Assembly: GCF_050947875.1 (NCBI RefSeq)
Contig: NC_134571.1
Coordinates: forward strand, 227,426,024 to 227,490,023
Direction of reading: 5' to 3'
DNA from: Dermacentor variabilis
Lineage: Eukaryota > Arthropoda > Arachnida > Ixodida > Ixodidae
DNA length: 64,000 nt
Shown: one piece after another, positions 21,808-33,607 of the stretch
Layout of the letters: every line of letters starts with the position of its first letter
Numbering within the stretch: position 1 is the first letter of the stretch
Position numbers and translations under genes: made by a program
The notes under the pieces: generated by a model
What the model was told of the DNA's origin: nothing
Database searches by the model: none
Seen by the model: the letters and a program-made list of their open reading frames with translations, nothing else

Positions 21808-23533
21808 CCGTATTTACCCGCGTATAACCCGCCCCTGCGTATAACCCGCACCCCTAACTTTGAACTCGGCGGAAAAAAAAAAAAAAACTCGCGTATAAAC
21901 CGCACGTTTACCTGAAAAAAAAAAAAATGAGCGCTAGAAAGATGCAACTCACACTCGGTGATCATTTCGTTTTCAGAACATTTATTCAAACGACCGCCAC
22001 CACGTCACTGGTTATCCGATTCTTAATCGTCGCCGCTCTCACTACTGCCATCCGAGGCTTCATCGCCACTCTCAAAGACGTAGTCGTCCTCAGAACCATC
22101 CAGACTATTACTGATCGCACATTTTTTTAAGCTTCTGCGCACCAAATCGGCCGGTATCGCTTTCCACGCATCCACGATCCACTGGCACAGCAATGGAATA
22201 TCAGGCCTTCGCACGCGTCCCGTCGGTGTGAGGGCGTAAATGCCGTCGGCCATCCACTGGGCATACAGCCGCTTCACGTGTGCCTTGAACGGCTTGTTCA
22301 GGCACACGTCGAGTGGCTGTAGCATGGACGTCATGCCGCCAGGTATTATGACGAGGTCGGTGCTGGTCTCGGCAAGGCGAGCCTTCACCGCATCAGTGCA
22401 GTGGCCTCTGAAGGAATCTAGTACGAGCATCGACCGGCGTGCCAGCAAGGCACCTGGTCTTCGCTCCCAGATTACTCGAAGCCAGTCACCGACTAGGCCA
22501 CTGTTCATCCACGAATTTTCTTCCGCACGCACAACGATTCCCGGGGGCAGTGGAATGCCAGGTAGCGTCTTGCGTTTGAAAATCACACACGGGCGCAGTT
22601 TCGTGCCGTCAGCCAAAGCGCATAGCATGACTGTGCAGCGCAGCTTGGCATTTCCGCCGGTCAGCACGCTGACTGATTTGGAGCCCTTTTTTTCCATGGT
22701 CGTGTCCATCGGCATCTCAAAGTACACAGGTGTTTGATCAGCATTTCCCACCTGAGACAGCAAATAGCTGTGCTCCTTCCGAAGTGCGATCACATATCGT
22801 TGAAAGTTCAACAACTTTTCCTCGTAGGCTTCAGGAAGCCGCTGGCACATGGTTGTTCGCCGCCGCATAGAAAATCCATGTCTTCGCATGAAGCGCTGAA
22901 GCCATCCACGGCTTGCACGAAAATCACGTGGAATGTTCAATTCCCGGGCCAACTTCAGGGCTTCCATTTGCGCCATCTCAGTCGACACAGCGTGGCCACG
23001 ACTTCTCTGCTCCTCAATGAACTTCGCAAGCTGCGTCTCGAGGTGGGGGTACGCGCCAGTCTTCGGACCCCGAAACGCTCGCCTGTTCCGGTTCGTTGCT
23101 TCGAGACTCTCTTTTTTCTTCCTCCAGTCATGAATGCACGACTCGTCGACGTCATGCTGTCTTGCAGCAGCTCTGTTGCCGATTTCTTCGGCAGCGGCTA
23201 TAATCTTTAGCTTCTCTTTCGCTGTGAAACACTGCCGTCGAGTCGCACTCATGATGCCAAAACAAAGCAGGCAAACAGTGCAAACTGGGGTAAGTACACT
23301 AAACAGCGCCTAACGCGAGGCTCAACAATGCTGGCCTTTCGTTGGCCCTTCATCGGCATGACAAGCGTCGATGACGATGGGGATGGCGGACTACACGGGG
23401 AGGCCGCCGCACATTGCGGTGAAGCCGACCCCCCCCCCCCCTCCCAAGGAAAAAATTCGCAGATAACCCGCACCCCCACTTTTTAAACGCGTTTTTTCAC
23501 ATTTTGGTGCGGGTTATACGCGAATAAATACGG
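21808..23533 (-). mobile_element. Complete pogo-type DNA transposon
   Basis: Inverted ends CCGTATTTACCCGCG (21808) and CCGTATTTATTCGCG (read from 23533) continue into CGTATAACCCGCACC, and both are flanked by TA (21806-21807, 23534-23535). GCGTATAACCCGCACC-like sequence is repeated 2-3 times inside the left end and a related copy lies inside the right, as for transposase-binding sites. It carries one uninterrupted transposase gene on the minus strand and lies inside a LINE. Together the ends, ORF and TA make it the best candidate for recent or current activity. Confidence 0.95.
22023..23252 (-). CDS. Pogo-family DDE transposase, intact 409 aa
   Basis: Domains in order: N-terminal helix-turn-helix (about 9-50, FTAKEKLKIIAAAEE), a CENP-B-type second DNA-binding domain (about 65-140, GWLQRFMRRHGFSMRRRTT) and the DDE catalytic core. 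The triad is visible: D172 in GNADQTPV, D279 in MLVLDSFRGH and D315 in MLQPLDVCLN; the spacing between the last two is 35, normal for the group. An acidic tail (about 385-409) follows. Length and motifs agree with pogo/POGK-like proteins. The ATG at 23252 precedes the first helix and has no stop downstream until 22023. It would excise and insert the element at TA. A domesticated role is possible but the matching ends favour a transposon gene. Confidence 0.93.
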   Translation of the reverse strand: MSATRRQCFTAKEKLKIIAAAEEIGNRAAARQHDVDESCIHDWRKKKESLEATNRNRRAFRGPKTGAYPHLETQLAKFIEEQRSRGHAVSTEMAQMEALKLARELNIPRDFRASRGWLQRFMRRHGFSMRRRTTMCQRLPEAYEEKLLNFQRYVIALRKEHSYLLSQVGNADQTPVYFEMPMDTTMEKKGSKSVSVLTGGNAKLRCTVMLCALADGTKLRPCVIFKRKTLPGIPLPPGIVVRAEENSWMNSGLVGDWLRVIWERRPGALLARRSMLVLDSFRGHCTDAVKARLAETSTDLVIIPGGMTSMLQPLDVCLNKPFKAHVKRLYAQWMADGIYALTPTGRVRRPDIPLLCQWIVDAWKAIPADLVRRSLKKCAISNSLDGSEDDYVFESGDEASDGSSESGDD

Positions 23534-23819
23534 TACTTATACTGGAGTTCTAAAAAATGCATTTTAACATGTGCCTCTGGCACATGTTTCCCGACATCTA
23601 CAAATGACAAATCACAGTCTATGATCTGCCACTGCCAAGGCGGTAACAGTTTCGCTTGAGTCATAGGACAATGTTCAAGGAGAGGAACACCCATTTCCTC
23701 GATTAGGTTCCTCACACGCAAAGCAAACGGCTTCCTCATTGCAGGCCGGTTATGGAAGAGCGTAGCAGCGGCGATATCGTTTGTGGTTGGATAACAAGGA
23801 TGTTCAATGTTCGCTTGTA

Positions 23820-24913
23820 CAGTAAAACCTCGTTAAACCGTACCCGCTTAAACAGTAGTTTCGTTTTAAAAGTAGTAAAGTCAAATCCCCGACTCAGCGG
23901 CCATTGAACATAATGTGTTTCGTATCCGCATAAACCGTACCAGCTTACTGCGTACGCATCGGTTAAAACGTAGCGTTTGAACTTTTCGTCGCGCAAACAC
24001 GGCGCTGCGCCGTCTCCATCGGGCGGCCCGGCAGAACAACACGCCTCAGAGATCGGAACAACGGCCTCCAAGCGCCCTGTGCGTTTGCGCGTGAAGCCAC
24101 ATCAACATCAACATCATTTCGACGCGGTGCCAGAGAGCGTTATGGCGTCGTGCAAGCGAGGACTCGAGTCGTTCCGAAGCTTGGATAAAAAAGACGCCGG
24201 GTGCTCAGCATACAAGAAAAATTAGACATCGTCCGTGCTATCGAATGTGACACGAAGAAGTTGGCGCTGACACGCAACAGGGATCTGCTGTTGCCTACGG
24301 TGTGTGGCATTTGGAATGCAAAGAAGTTGCTCGGCTACGAGGTTCGACTTTTCGCCATCGTTGCCTCTGTTGTTGCCGAAGTGTCGACTAGCGACAGTGA
24401 CGAGGACGACACGGAAAGCGATAGCACAGGCGATTCAGGCCCGACAGTGGCATAAGCTGCGCGTTGCGTCAGCCTCATGAATGCAATCGTCGCGACGACA
24501 ATAGGGGCGCGATAACGTAATTATATTCCAAATGAAAATTATTCCAAACTCCGACACCCGTAATGAAAAAGGCGCCCTCGGGACTTCTGCAGCACTACTG
24601 CGCACGTGCACGAACGCCAACGAGGAATCTGCCATGCGATTGTTTGCCGAGATGAGGGGGCTGGCACGCAGCTTCAGTAAGTGAAGCCGCTGTCGTCGGC
24701 GTGCTAAGCCGCCGCGGCATCAAATGAAAATAACGCTTTTGTCGCGCGAAGTGAATAAATAGTGCATGTTTTTTCCCCTTTCATTGCACTCTCACTGAGT
24801 TCCGTTTTCGACAGGTAAGTGGGCGATCTCATGCTATTCGGTTAAACAGTACTACCGTTTAGTACGTACCCTTCCCGAGCTCCGGCCAACTACGGTTTAA
24901 CGAGGTTTCACTG
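23820..24913 (+). mobile_element. Deleted Tigger-like element
   Basis: Ends CAGTAAAACCTCGTTAAACC (23820) and, inverted, CAGTGAAACCTCGTTAAACC (ending 24913), flanked by TA on both sides. Inside is a remnant of a CENP-B-type transposase: a helix-turn-helix piece (LSIQEKLDIVRAIE, 24201 onwards) joined to an acidic C-terminal piece (TSDSDEDDTESDS); the catalytic core is lost. It interrupts the LINE between VKVHSN-like and RT-end sequence. Confidence 0.88.
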
Positions 24914-24918
24914 TACTC

Positions 24919-26351
24919 TCAGGAAATATGTGAAACTGCTATATGACCGTTGTAGATCAAGTGACCACTGATTTGACTCTGGATTTGGCTCTGGATTGGA
25001 CTTGTTCTGAAAGCGCCCGTCGCGAGATGGATACCCAAATGGTGGACGGGGTCTAGGATTTTTAATGCACTTGGTGTTGCAGAATTATAAATTATTGATC
25101 CGTAATCAAGGCGGGAGCGGACAAGACTGTTATATAAGTTCAAAAGACACTTTCGATCACTACCCCATGTAGTGCGTGACAGAAGCTTGAGAAGGTTCAT
25201 TGTTTTCAAACATTTTATTTTCAGATTTTGAATATGGGGAATAAACGTGAGCTTTGAATCTAAAGTGATTCCCAGGAATTTATGTTGCCTGCTCACAGAG
25301 AGGTGGTCTCCCTTGATCATAATACTAGGCAGTGGTGCTACCCCCCTCTTGTCTGAGAAGAGTACGCAGGTACTTTTTTGGGTGTTTATTTTGAAGCCGT
25401 TCTCATCCGCCCATTTAGACAATTTGTTTATGCCAAGCTGCACTTGTCGTTTGCAGACAGCAATATTGCAAGATTTGAAACTTACTTGCACATCGTCAAC
25501 ATAAACGGAATAAAACATTGCCCATAGAACGACTGTATGTAGGCTGTTCATTTTAACAATAAACAGTGCGCAACTAAGTACGCCCCCTTGCGGAACACCA
25601 GTTTCTTGGATGAATGTTTTGGATAAGACATTACCAACCTTTACGCGAAAAGTGCGGTTAGACAGATAGCTTTCGATTGTGTTCAACATGTTCCCACAGA
25701 CGCCCAACGCGGAAAGATCGCGGAGGATCCCATATCGCCACGTCGTGTCGTACGCTTTCTCTAACTCCAGAAACACTGAAAGTAAAAACTGTTTATGAAT
25801 GAAGGCATCTCTAATGTTTGCCTCAATGCGGACAAGGTGGTCTATTGTCGACCTTCCCTCTCGGAAACCGCATTGAAGGGGGTCTAGTTTACTGTTGCTC
25901 TCTAGGAAGCTGATTAATCGCCGGTTTACCATTTTTTCAAAAGCTTTGCACAGACAGCTTGTTAGCGCTATTGGCCTGTAGCTGCTGGCTAAGGCAGGAT
26001 CTTTCCCTTGTTTAAGTATGGGAATTACTATAGCTTCTTTCCAGGACGGTGGGATATACCCCGCAACCCACATGGTATTAAAAAAAATAGAAGTGTTTCC
26101 AGAGCTTCAGGGTGTAGGTGTCTAATCATTTCGTACATGATACGATCGCCACCTGGCGCCGAGTGGTTGCAAGAAGCCAGAGAGGCCTTAAGTTCCGCCA
26201 AAGTAAACGGACAATTGTAAGCATCACTCGATGAGCCTTTGCGGTTTATGGGATGCCGCTCCTCACGTTCTTTGTGTCTTAAAAATGCTTCTGTATAGTG
26301 CGATGCACTGGAGATATATTGAAAGTAGTCGCCTAGACAATTCCACCGCAC
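24919..26351 (-). pseudogene. LINE ORF2 reverse transcriptase (frameshifted)
   Basis: RT blocks include YRPIALTSCLCKAFEKMVNRR, GFREGRSTIDHLVR, GVPQGGVLSCALF and the catalytic YSVYVDDVQVSFKS, then FLGITLDSKLTF. A frameshift near 26030-26070 separates the N-terminal part (starting about 26351). The 5' half, including endonuclease and ORF1, is absent. Confidence 0.88.
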
Positions 26352-27085
26352 TCATCTGCCCTTGCCACAGTGTCATGCAACATTGTTGCTGATGCCAGTG
26401 CACTTTTTATGCAATCTGTAATTTGTGCTCGTTGCAAATGTTCCCCGCTGCCTTTCGCTCTTTTGGACGTTCATGCCAGCATCAGCAGACTGCTCGTCGC
26501 CAACCAATTGTCCTGTCCTCTCACTTTGCTTTGTGGAGACTGCATCGACCCTTCTGCCATCATTGACATGCCAACTGGTTCCATCGCCACTAGTGAGGTC
26601 GCCGAAGTGACCTGTAACCACGCGCAGGAGCCGACTTCACCCAATGTTTTACATAGCTCTATCGCCGACACTTTGACTGTTTCTCAACACGCCCAGCTTC
26701 TAAGCCTTCTCGACAAGTTCCGCTCATCTTTCGACTGCCAGCATGTTCCCTTGGGCCACACGTCAACTGTTTGACATCGCATTGCCACGGGTACCAGTGC
26801 GCCACTGCAACAAAGACCATATCGTGTATCCCCGACAGAGCGCCGTGATATCGACGACCAAGTAGCTGACATGCTGAAGCGCGGCGTCATTGAGCCTTCG
26901 GATAGCCCTTGGGCATCTCCCGTTGTTCTTGTTAAGAAGGATGGATTGATTCGATTCTGTGTTGATCATCACTGTCTAAACAAAATAACTCGTAAAGATG
27001 TTTACCCTCTTCCGAGAATTGACAACGCCCTTGACTGTCTCCAAGGCACGGAGTTCTTTTCTTCTATTGACTTACGCAGCGACTA
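26352..27085 (+). mobile_element. Gypsy RT fragment (A), cut by Tigger insertion
   Basis: The plus strand reads HAQLLSLLDKFRSSFD (protease-RT linker), then, with an in-frame stop and shift near 26775, RPYRVSPTERRDIDDQVADM, PWASPVVLVKKDGLIRFCVD, LNKITRKDVYPLPRID and FFSSIDLRSDYSQ, RT blocks 1-3. It stops exactly where a Tigger end begins (TA at 27084-27085). The next RT block is not found beyond the Tigger. Confidence 0.8.
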
Positions 27086-28099
27086 CAGTCAAACCCGGCT
27101 ATATCAAACTCGCAAAAAAACGCCTATCAGTTCGATATAGAGCATAATTCGACATAAGCCTGCTAAATAATTGGATGTCATAAAAGCACATACCATTTAT
27201 AAAATCACTTTATTGACGAAACTAGCTTAGTTTCGCATAAATTAGTCCTGCATTTTCTTCTGCTGGGGCAATTTCGCTGCCTGCGACGCACGCACTTCCC
27301 CACGTTGTCTAAGGAGTCCGAGCAGCTGAGGCCGCAACCTTCTGCATTCGTGCAGAAGCACCGGACTAATGCGAGTGCACCAATCACTTCGGAGGATGTG
27401 GGCAAAGGACCGTAGTTGCTTTCCTCAACGTGCCTACTTTCATTTGTGCTCGGTACGATGTCAGCGATGTAGTCTTCGTTTCGGGATCTACCGTCGTCGC
27501 GACACCATCATATGCACTCACAAACTCGTCCACCGTTGATTCGAATGTCCCGGAAATTTTGACAGCTCGCTCCAAACTTCGGCAACACCGGCAACGGCTT
27601 CGTCGCATTCATCAGAATTTACAGTCATCACCGAGCATGCGGAAACCGGCACGTATGAAGAACGCCTCGTACACGGCCGTGCGTACGCGTCGGGCGCCAT
27701 GGGCACAGGGTTGCGAGTCTGGCCACTTTAGCCCTAATCGTGCTGAGAGTGCTCCTCAGAATCTTGCACGCTGCGGGGATATCGCGTTCGATGCGATTTA
27801 TGATTTCGATCTTCACGACGAAAGGCGAATTCTGCCGCTTCATCACGGCAACACTGCGGGAGAAGGCCCACAAGGCGCAAACACGATAAACCAGAGAAGC
27901 AGCCAGACAACTCGCACTTTCGCCATCTTGCACGAAGAGCGCACAAGAATCTCTGATTGGCTGTCTGAGCAAGCGCTGCAGGCGGGCCAGGATCATTTTT
28001 TGCTGGGGAGTGTCGATAGATAGTGATCTAAAGAAAGGAAGGACGCTTGATTCTGCAACCCGTGAGGGAGCGCGGCGAAGCGGCGTCAGGAGAGAGGGA
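27086..28099 (-). mobile_element. Tigger copy A, left part (interrupted by LINE)
   Basis: Starts CAGTCAAACCCGGC at a TA and continues nearly identically to the reverse complement of the Tigger at 36781-38143. It carries remnants of a CENP-B-type transposase on the minus strand: the helix-turn-helix (MKRQNSPFVVKIEIINRIER, 27843 down) and the C-terminal tail (PTSSEVIGALALVRCF). The DDE core is absent, so it depends on another element. A LINE is inserted at 28100; the rest resumes at 34078 and runs only to about 34107. Confidence 0.85.
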
Positions 28100-28474
28100 T
28101 GATGATGATGATGATGTGTGGAGTTTTATGGCGCAAGGGCCAGGTGTGGCCAAAGAGCGCCATGTCTGTGGTAATGAGTTTGCGGTGTAATTATGATTGC
28201 TATGAAGTTAGTGTGAGGTGGCTGTAAAGAGGCCTTAAAATATACGCTCTAAAGTGCGTAAAATCTGTATGATAAAATTATGGCGATGACGTATGACTTG
28301 TACTATGAAAATTTAGATGCATATAAAAAGAATGATACGATAGGTAAAATATATCACGATTATAAGAGATGCCAGAGCACTACTGCCTCCTTAGAGCCCT
28401 TGAAGCACAAGGGCCTGGAGGCATGTGCTACGCAAAACAATTATCGTAGTGGCATCCTCTCGAGAGAGGAGGCG

Positions 28475-31400
28475 CTACGAATTCATGGGACTAATAACAT
28501 GTAAGACGACATCTCTGAGGAAACCTAGGACACTGTTTGAATTAAAAAGCGGTTCTGGACCGAGAAACATTAGAGGATGAAGAGGAATGTGTTGGCGGTA
28601 TGCTAAGGAAAAATGTCTCCTTCTCTCAGATTCGGCTTCGCGACACTCCAGGAGGACGTGGAGTACAGTCAGCCTCTCCCCGCATCTACCACAGTTTGGA
28701 GGCTCACTTCCGGTCAGTAGAAAGTTATGGGTGCCATAGGTGTGTCCTATTCTTAAACGACAGAATAGGACATCTGTTCGGCGCGATTTTGTTGTAGAGG
28801 GCCAGAGTCCTAACTGTGGCTTTATTAGGTGGAGCTTATTATCTTTTTCGGCGTCCCACATGCGTTGCCAGTGGGTCCGCAGCCGCCTTCGCAAGAAAGG
28901 CCTCAGATCTGTGACAGGCACCTCGGCGGTAGGGTTAACGGCTTGCGATGCTATAGACGTGGCCATCTCGTCCGCCAGAACGTTGCCCTCGATGTTCCTA
29001 TGGCCAGGCACCCAGCATATAATGATATGCTGGTTAGATATGTACGCTTTGCACAAGACGGAATATAGTTCATTAAGTACTGGATTTTTGTGTCTATAGG
29101 GTGACATCAAGGCCTTCACGACGCTTAGGGAGTCTGTATATATCGCTGACTTTTGGAGTTTTGATTTTCTTATATGCTTCACAGCAGTCAGTAATGCGTA
29201 GGCCTCGGCCGTAAATATACTTGTTTCCGGATGTAGTACATCGGATTCTGAGAAGGATGGGCCGACGGCAGCATACGACACCCCGGCATTAGACTTCGAA
29301 GCGTCTGTGTAGAACTCGGCGCAGGAATATTTGTACTGGAGTTCCCGGAAAAGCATTTGGATTTCTATCTCAGGAGCATGCTTTGTCACTTGCACAAAAG
29401 ATATATCGCATTGTATGAGCTGCCACTCCCAAGGAGGTAGCAGCTTCGCTGGATGCATTAGGCGGAGCTCGAGGAGTGGGACATGCATTTGATCACTAAG
29501 CTCCCTCACACGCAGCGAGAAAGGCTGTCTTACGGAGGGACGATTATGAAAGAGTGCAGCATATGTCATATCGTTAACGGTATTGAAACATGGATGTTGA
29601 GGGTTAGAGTGGACTTTCAGGAAATATGTTTGGCTGATGTATGTTCTCTGCAGATGTAGTGACCACTCATTTGATTCTGCATATAAACTTTCGATGGGAC
29701 TTGTTCTGAAAGCTCCAGTGGCCAGTCGGATTCCTAGATGGTGGACCGGATCTAGCATCTTTAGCGCGCTCGGGGCTGCAGAATGATAGATCACGGCACC
29801 ATAGTCCAACCGTGATCGAATGAGGCTGTTATAGATATTCATTAAACACTTTCTGTCACTACCCCATGTAGTCTGGGATAGAAGTTTGATTATGTTCATT
29901 GTTTTCAGACATTTTTCTTTAAGATATTTAATGTGGGGGACGAAAGTGAGTCTGTAGTCAAGTATGACACCTAGGAATTTGTGCTCTTTGCTGATAGGTA
30001 TTCGTTGTCCACACAGTTCTAAGGAAGGATCCGGAACCAGGCCTCTCTTTCTTGTAAAAAGAACGCAAGAGCTTTTGTTAGGATTGATCTTAAATCCATT
30101 CTTGTCTGCCCACACTGAGACTTTGTTCAGGCAATGCTGTACCTGTCTCTCGCAGACTGCGAGGTTACACGATTTGAAAGCTATTTGAATGTCGTCCACG
30201 TAGACAGAGTAAAAGATGGCGGGTGGTAATGAAACACGAAGCGTGTTCATCTTCACGATAAAGAGCGTGCAGCTCAACACGCCTCCTTGGGGTACACCCG
30301 TTTCTTGCGTGAAAGGGCGTGAGAATGCATTGCCGACTTTTACCCGGAAGGTACGATTTGACAGATAGCTTTCTATTATATTATGCATATTACCGTGGAT
30401 GCCCATTTCTGACAAGTCTCTTAAGATTCCGTAACGCCACGTCGTATCGTACGCCTTCTCCATATCGAGGAATATGGATAAGAAGAATTGTTTGTGTACA
30501 AATGCGTCCCGGATATTTGCTTCGACACGTACAAGATGGTCAGTTGTGGAGCGCCCTTCTCGGAAGCCGCACTGATAGGGATCAAGGATTTTGCTCAGTT
30601 CAAGGAAATGAATGAGTCGCCGATTAATCATTTTTTCAAACACCTTACAGATGCAACTTGTGAGGGCTATCGGGCGGTAACTTGCCACTGAGGAAGGGTC
30701 CTTGCCTTGTTTCAAAACAGGGACCACAATGGCTTCCTTCCATGCAGTTGGAAGGTACCCTGCATCCCAAATGGTGTTGAAAAGTGTGAGTAGTGTATCC
30801 TGCGTGTCATTGTGTAAGTGTTTGAGCATTTCATACATGATTCTATCAGATCCTGGTGCGGAGCTGTTGCATGCGCTCAAGGCAGCTCTCAATTCCGCAA
30901 TACAAAAAGGACAGTTGTACGGCTCATTCTCTCGACCTTTTCTTGTTAATGGCTTACGTTCTTCTGTTTGTTTGTATTTGAGAAAGGATTGTGTATAATT
31001 TGTTTGACTTGACACGCTCTCAAAATATTCTCCAAGTGAGTCTGCCTGGTCTTGCAGTGTATCGCCCTGTGTGTTTACCAGGGGGAGCGAATGTGTTTAC
31101 CGCCCTCTAATCCTATTAACTCTGTTCCAGGCTTTGGCCTCATCCCTAAACGAGTTAATACTCGATAAAAACTTGTGCCAGCTTTCTCTTCTGGCCTGTC
31201 GCCGGGTTCGCCTGCCTTGGGATTTTACTTGCTTAAAGTTGACTAGATTCTCTGCAGTGGGAGAAGCGCGTAGCAACCCCCACGCTTTGTTTTGTTTCTT
31301 ACGAGCGATCCTGCAGTCTTCGTTCCACCACGGGACCCGCCGTTTACATGCCAAGCCATTTACTTCTGATACGCATTTAGATGCAATATCTATAATGAAG

Positions 31401-32194
31401 GCTGTAAGATACTGCACCGCAGCATCAATTCCTAAACAAGACATGTCATTCCATGAGATATTAGTTAAGTTTCGGAACTTCTCCCAGTCGGCTGTATCGA
31501 TCTTCCACCTAGGAGCCTGTGGTAGACATTCTTTTTCTTTATGTGTTTTTAGCAGTATGGGGAAGTGGTCGCTTCCGTAAGGATTCTTGGTGACTTCCCA
31601 TTCGAGTTCAGACAGCATACAAGGGGAAACTAGGCTGAGGTCAATTGAAGAAAATGTTCTGTTTGCGAGAGAATAATATGTGGGTGTCTTCTTATTCAGC
31701 AGACACGCACCGGACGAAAAAAGAAATTGTTCAACGAGGCGACCTCGCGCATCGATACGAGAGTCTCCCCACAGGCTGCTGTGTGCATTGAGATCGCCAA
31801 GAACAACATAGGGTTCTGGCAATTGATCGATCAAGGACTGAAATTCATGTTTGTTTAGTTGGTAATGCGGGGGTATGTAAAGCGAGCAAATGGTGATGAG
31901 TTTGTTTAGTAGGACAGCTCGAACCGCCACTGCTTCAAGGGGCGTTTGTAGCTGTAAAGGTTGGCACGCTATATTTCTATGAGTGACTATGGCAACACCG
32001 CCCGATGATGCGACGGCATCATCGCGATCTTTGCGAAAAGTTAGATACTGTCGAAGAAAGTTTGTGTGTTTGTTTTTTAAATGTGTTTCCTGTAAACACA
32101 GCACTTTTGGATTGTGTTTTTGTATAAGTTCCTGCACATCATCAAGGTTTCTGAGAAGACCTCTGACGTTCCATTGAATTATTTGTGTATCCAT
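28475..32194 (-). pseudogene. LINE ORF2 (endonuclease, RT, RNase H) with one in-frame stop
   Basis: An APE-type endonuclease opens the protein (QWNVRG, LCLQETHLK, YIPPHY, LGDLNAHSSLWGD, GSDHFPILL). RT follows with YRPIALTSCICKVFEKM, GFREGRSTTDHLVR, GVPQGGVLSCTLF and FYSVYVDDIQIAF. RNase H comes next (FYTDASKSNAGVSYA, IIICWVPGHRNIEGNV), then CGRCGERLTVLHVLLEC. One TAA at 31097-31099 (RGR*THSLPLV) interrupts an otherwise single frame of ~1240 codons. The stop lies between endonuclease and RT; readthrough or a sequencing error are alternatives to simple decay. Confidence 0.93.
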
Positions 32195-32257
32195 ATTGGG
32201 AGTTAATATGTGCTGTGTGTACAGAAACAGAAGTAGTGATTATGGAAATTACAGTGA

Positions 32258-33607
32258 TTAAATTACAGAGCCCTTTCGAGGCCCTGTAACGGGAGTTTTG
32301 CTCTTTCTGGAGCGTTCGAGGGAGCCTCGCCGCTCCTTAGGCGCTTGGCGCGCCGTGGGGATAGGTGTTGTGTCCATTGCCTCTTGTGAGGCGCCGGACA
32401 CGTGCTCTTGCGAGCGAGAAGTTATCAGGGAGAGTCCCGCCTTGGAGGGCAAGACCGCTGCGCCCACCAGCCCGGAGGTCGTTGGGGCTCCCTGGGGGAT
32501 TTGGCTGCGCCGGCCGTTGCCAGCGCTGGAAGGGACCTGGGTGGTTGAGGCAGCCTCGGCTGCGCCCACCTTCGGGATCGATGGTCCCTTCTCCACGGTT
32601 GACGGAGCAGCGCTAGCTGCAACCGCCGCAGGGGCAGACGGCGTAACTGCCGACTCACTGCTTGTGGGTCGGACAGCCGCCGGAGGCCGTTGTGACGCTG
32701 CCCCCTGACGCGCCACTTCGGCAAAGCTTTTCTTGGGCAGGTATGAAACCCGCCTGCGTGCCTCTTTGAAAGTGATATTTTCCTTGACTTTAATTGTAAC
32801 AATTTCCTTTTCTTTCTTCCAGGATGGGCACGACCGCGAGTACGCGGCGTGCTCCCCATCGCAGTTTACACAGCGGAGAGGGTTCTCACAGGTTTCAGTG
32901 GTGTGTTCTTTGGCACTGCATTTAGCACAAGTTTGGCGGCCTCGGCAGCTCTGCGAGCTGTGGCCGAAGCGCTGGCATTTGAAACATCGGAGTGGATTAG
33001 GCACGTAAGGCCTGACACGGAGCTTTATGTACCCGGCCTCGATTGATTCGGGCAGGACACTTGAATTGAAAGTGAGAATTAGGTGTTTGGTCGCAATTTC
33101 TTTACCATCGCGCCTTATCTTTATTCTTTTCACATTAACAACATTTTGCTCATTGAAGCCCTCTAGGAGCTCTGCCTCTGTCAGCTGAAGCAGGTCACCA
33201 TCTGAGACAACGCCGCGTGTAGTGTTCATAGTGCGGTGTGGAGTCACTGTTACTTGAACGTCCCCAAATGACACGAGACTGGGTAGCTTTTCAAATTGTT
33301 TCAGATTCTGGAGCTCCAAGAGGAGATCTCCACTTGCCATCCTTGTTGCCTTGTAACCTTGACCAAGTGCCTCAGTTAAAGACTTTGAAACTAGAAATGG
33401 GGAGATTGTGCGTACTTGTGTGTCTGACTTTTCCGAGTGAATCACATGAAATCGTGGGAAGTTGGGTCTTTCACGACCAAAGAACTTGAATACATCTTCG
33501 GTGCGCCCTCTTTTCTGAGGGCGATCAAGGAGGGGTGGGAAGGAATTTGCCATAGGAGAACTTAATTTTCGGCAATAACGCCAGCCACCCACCCTGGAGC
33601 CCAACAA
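32258..33607 (-). CDS. LINE ORF1 protein, Gag-like zinc-knuckle RNA-binding protein
   Basis: 449 codons. The middle region (about 205-270) has consecutive CCHC knuckles: CFKCQRFGHSSQSC, CAKCSAKEHTTETC and CVNCDGEHAAYSRSC. An N-terminal part contains RTEDVFKFFGRERPNFPRF; the C-terminal part is Ala/Pro/Ser-rich and probably disordered. Such proteins coat the LINE RNA. The start at 33607 is the first ATG of the open frame. Its complement contains long frames that are antisense shadows. Confidence 0.9.
   Translation of the reverse strand: MLGSRVGGWRYCRKLSSPMANSFPPLLDRPQKRGRTEDVFKFFGRERPNFPRFHVIHSEKSDTQVRTISPFLVSKSLTEALGQGYKATRMASGDLLLELQNLKQFEKLPSLVSFGDVQVTVTPHRTMNTTRGVVSDGDLLQLTEAELLEGFNEQNVVNVKRIKIRRDGKEIATKHLILTFNSSVLPESIEAGYIKLRVRPYVPNPLRCFKCQRFGHSSQSCRGRQTCAKCSAKEHTTETCENPLRCVNCDGEHAAYSRSCPSWKKEKEIVTIKVKENITFKEARRRVSYLPKKSFAEVARQGAASQRPPAAVRPTSSESAVTPSAPAAVAASAAPSTVEKGPSIPKVGAAEAASTTQVPSSAGNGRRSQIPQGAPTTSGLVGAAVLPSKAGLSLITSRSQEHVSGASQEAMDTTPIPTARQAPKERRGSLERSRKSKTPVTGPRKGSVI

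Larger units (their letters stand above)
20595..26351 (-). mobile_element. I-type LINE, 5'-truncated, split by two DNA transposons
   Basis: Closely related to the LINE at 28100-34077, including the 3' untranslated part (20600-20955 versus 28115-28474). It has RT at 24919-26351 and RNase H plus the C-terminal Cys motif at 20956-21669 and 23534-23819. A pogo transposon sits at 21808-23533 and a deleted Tigger at 23820-24913. Each is at a TA, and removing them restores continuity with the sister LINE. Confidence 0.9.

Noticed and set aside
22240..23210. Plus-strand frames of 158-165 aa
   Set aside because: Antisense shadows of the intact pogo transposase.
27430..28023. 197-aa frame shared by both Tigger copies (also 37206-37799)
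   Set aside because: Antisense to the helix-turn-helix coding strand; its conservation is explained by copy identity.
32298..32708. 136-aa plus-strand Ala-rich frame
   Set aside because: Antisense to the low-complexity C-terminal part of LINE ORF1.
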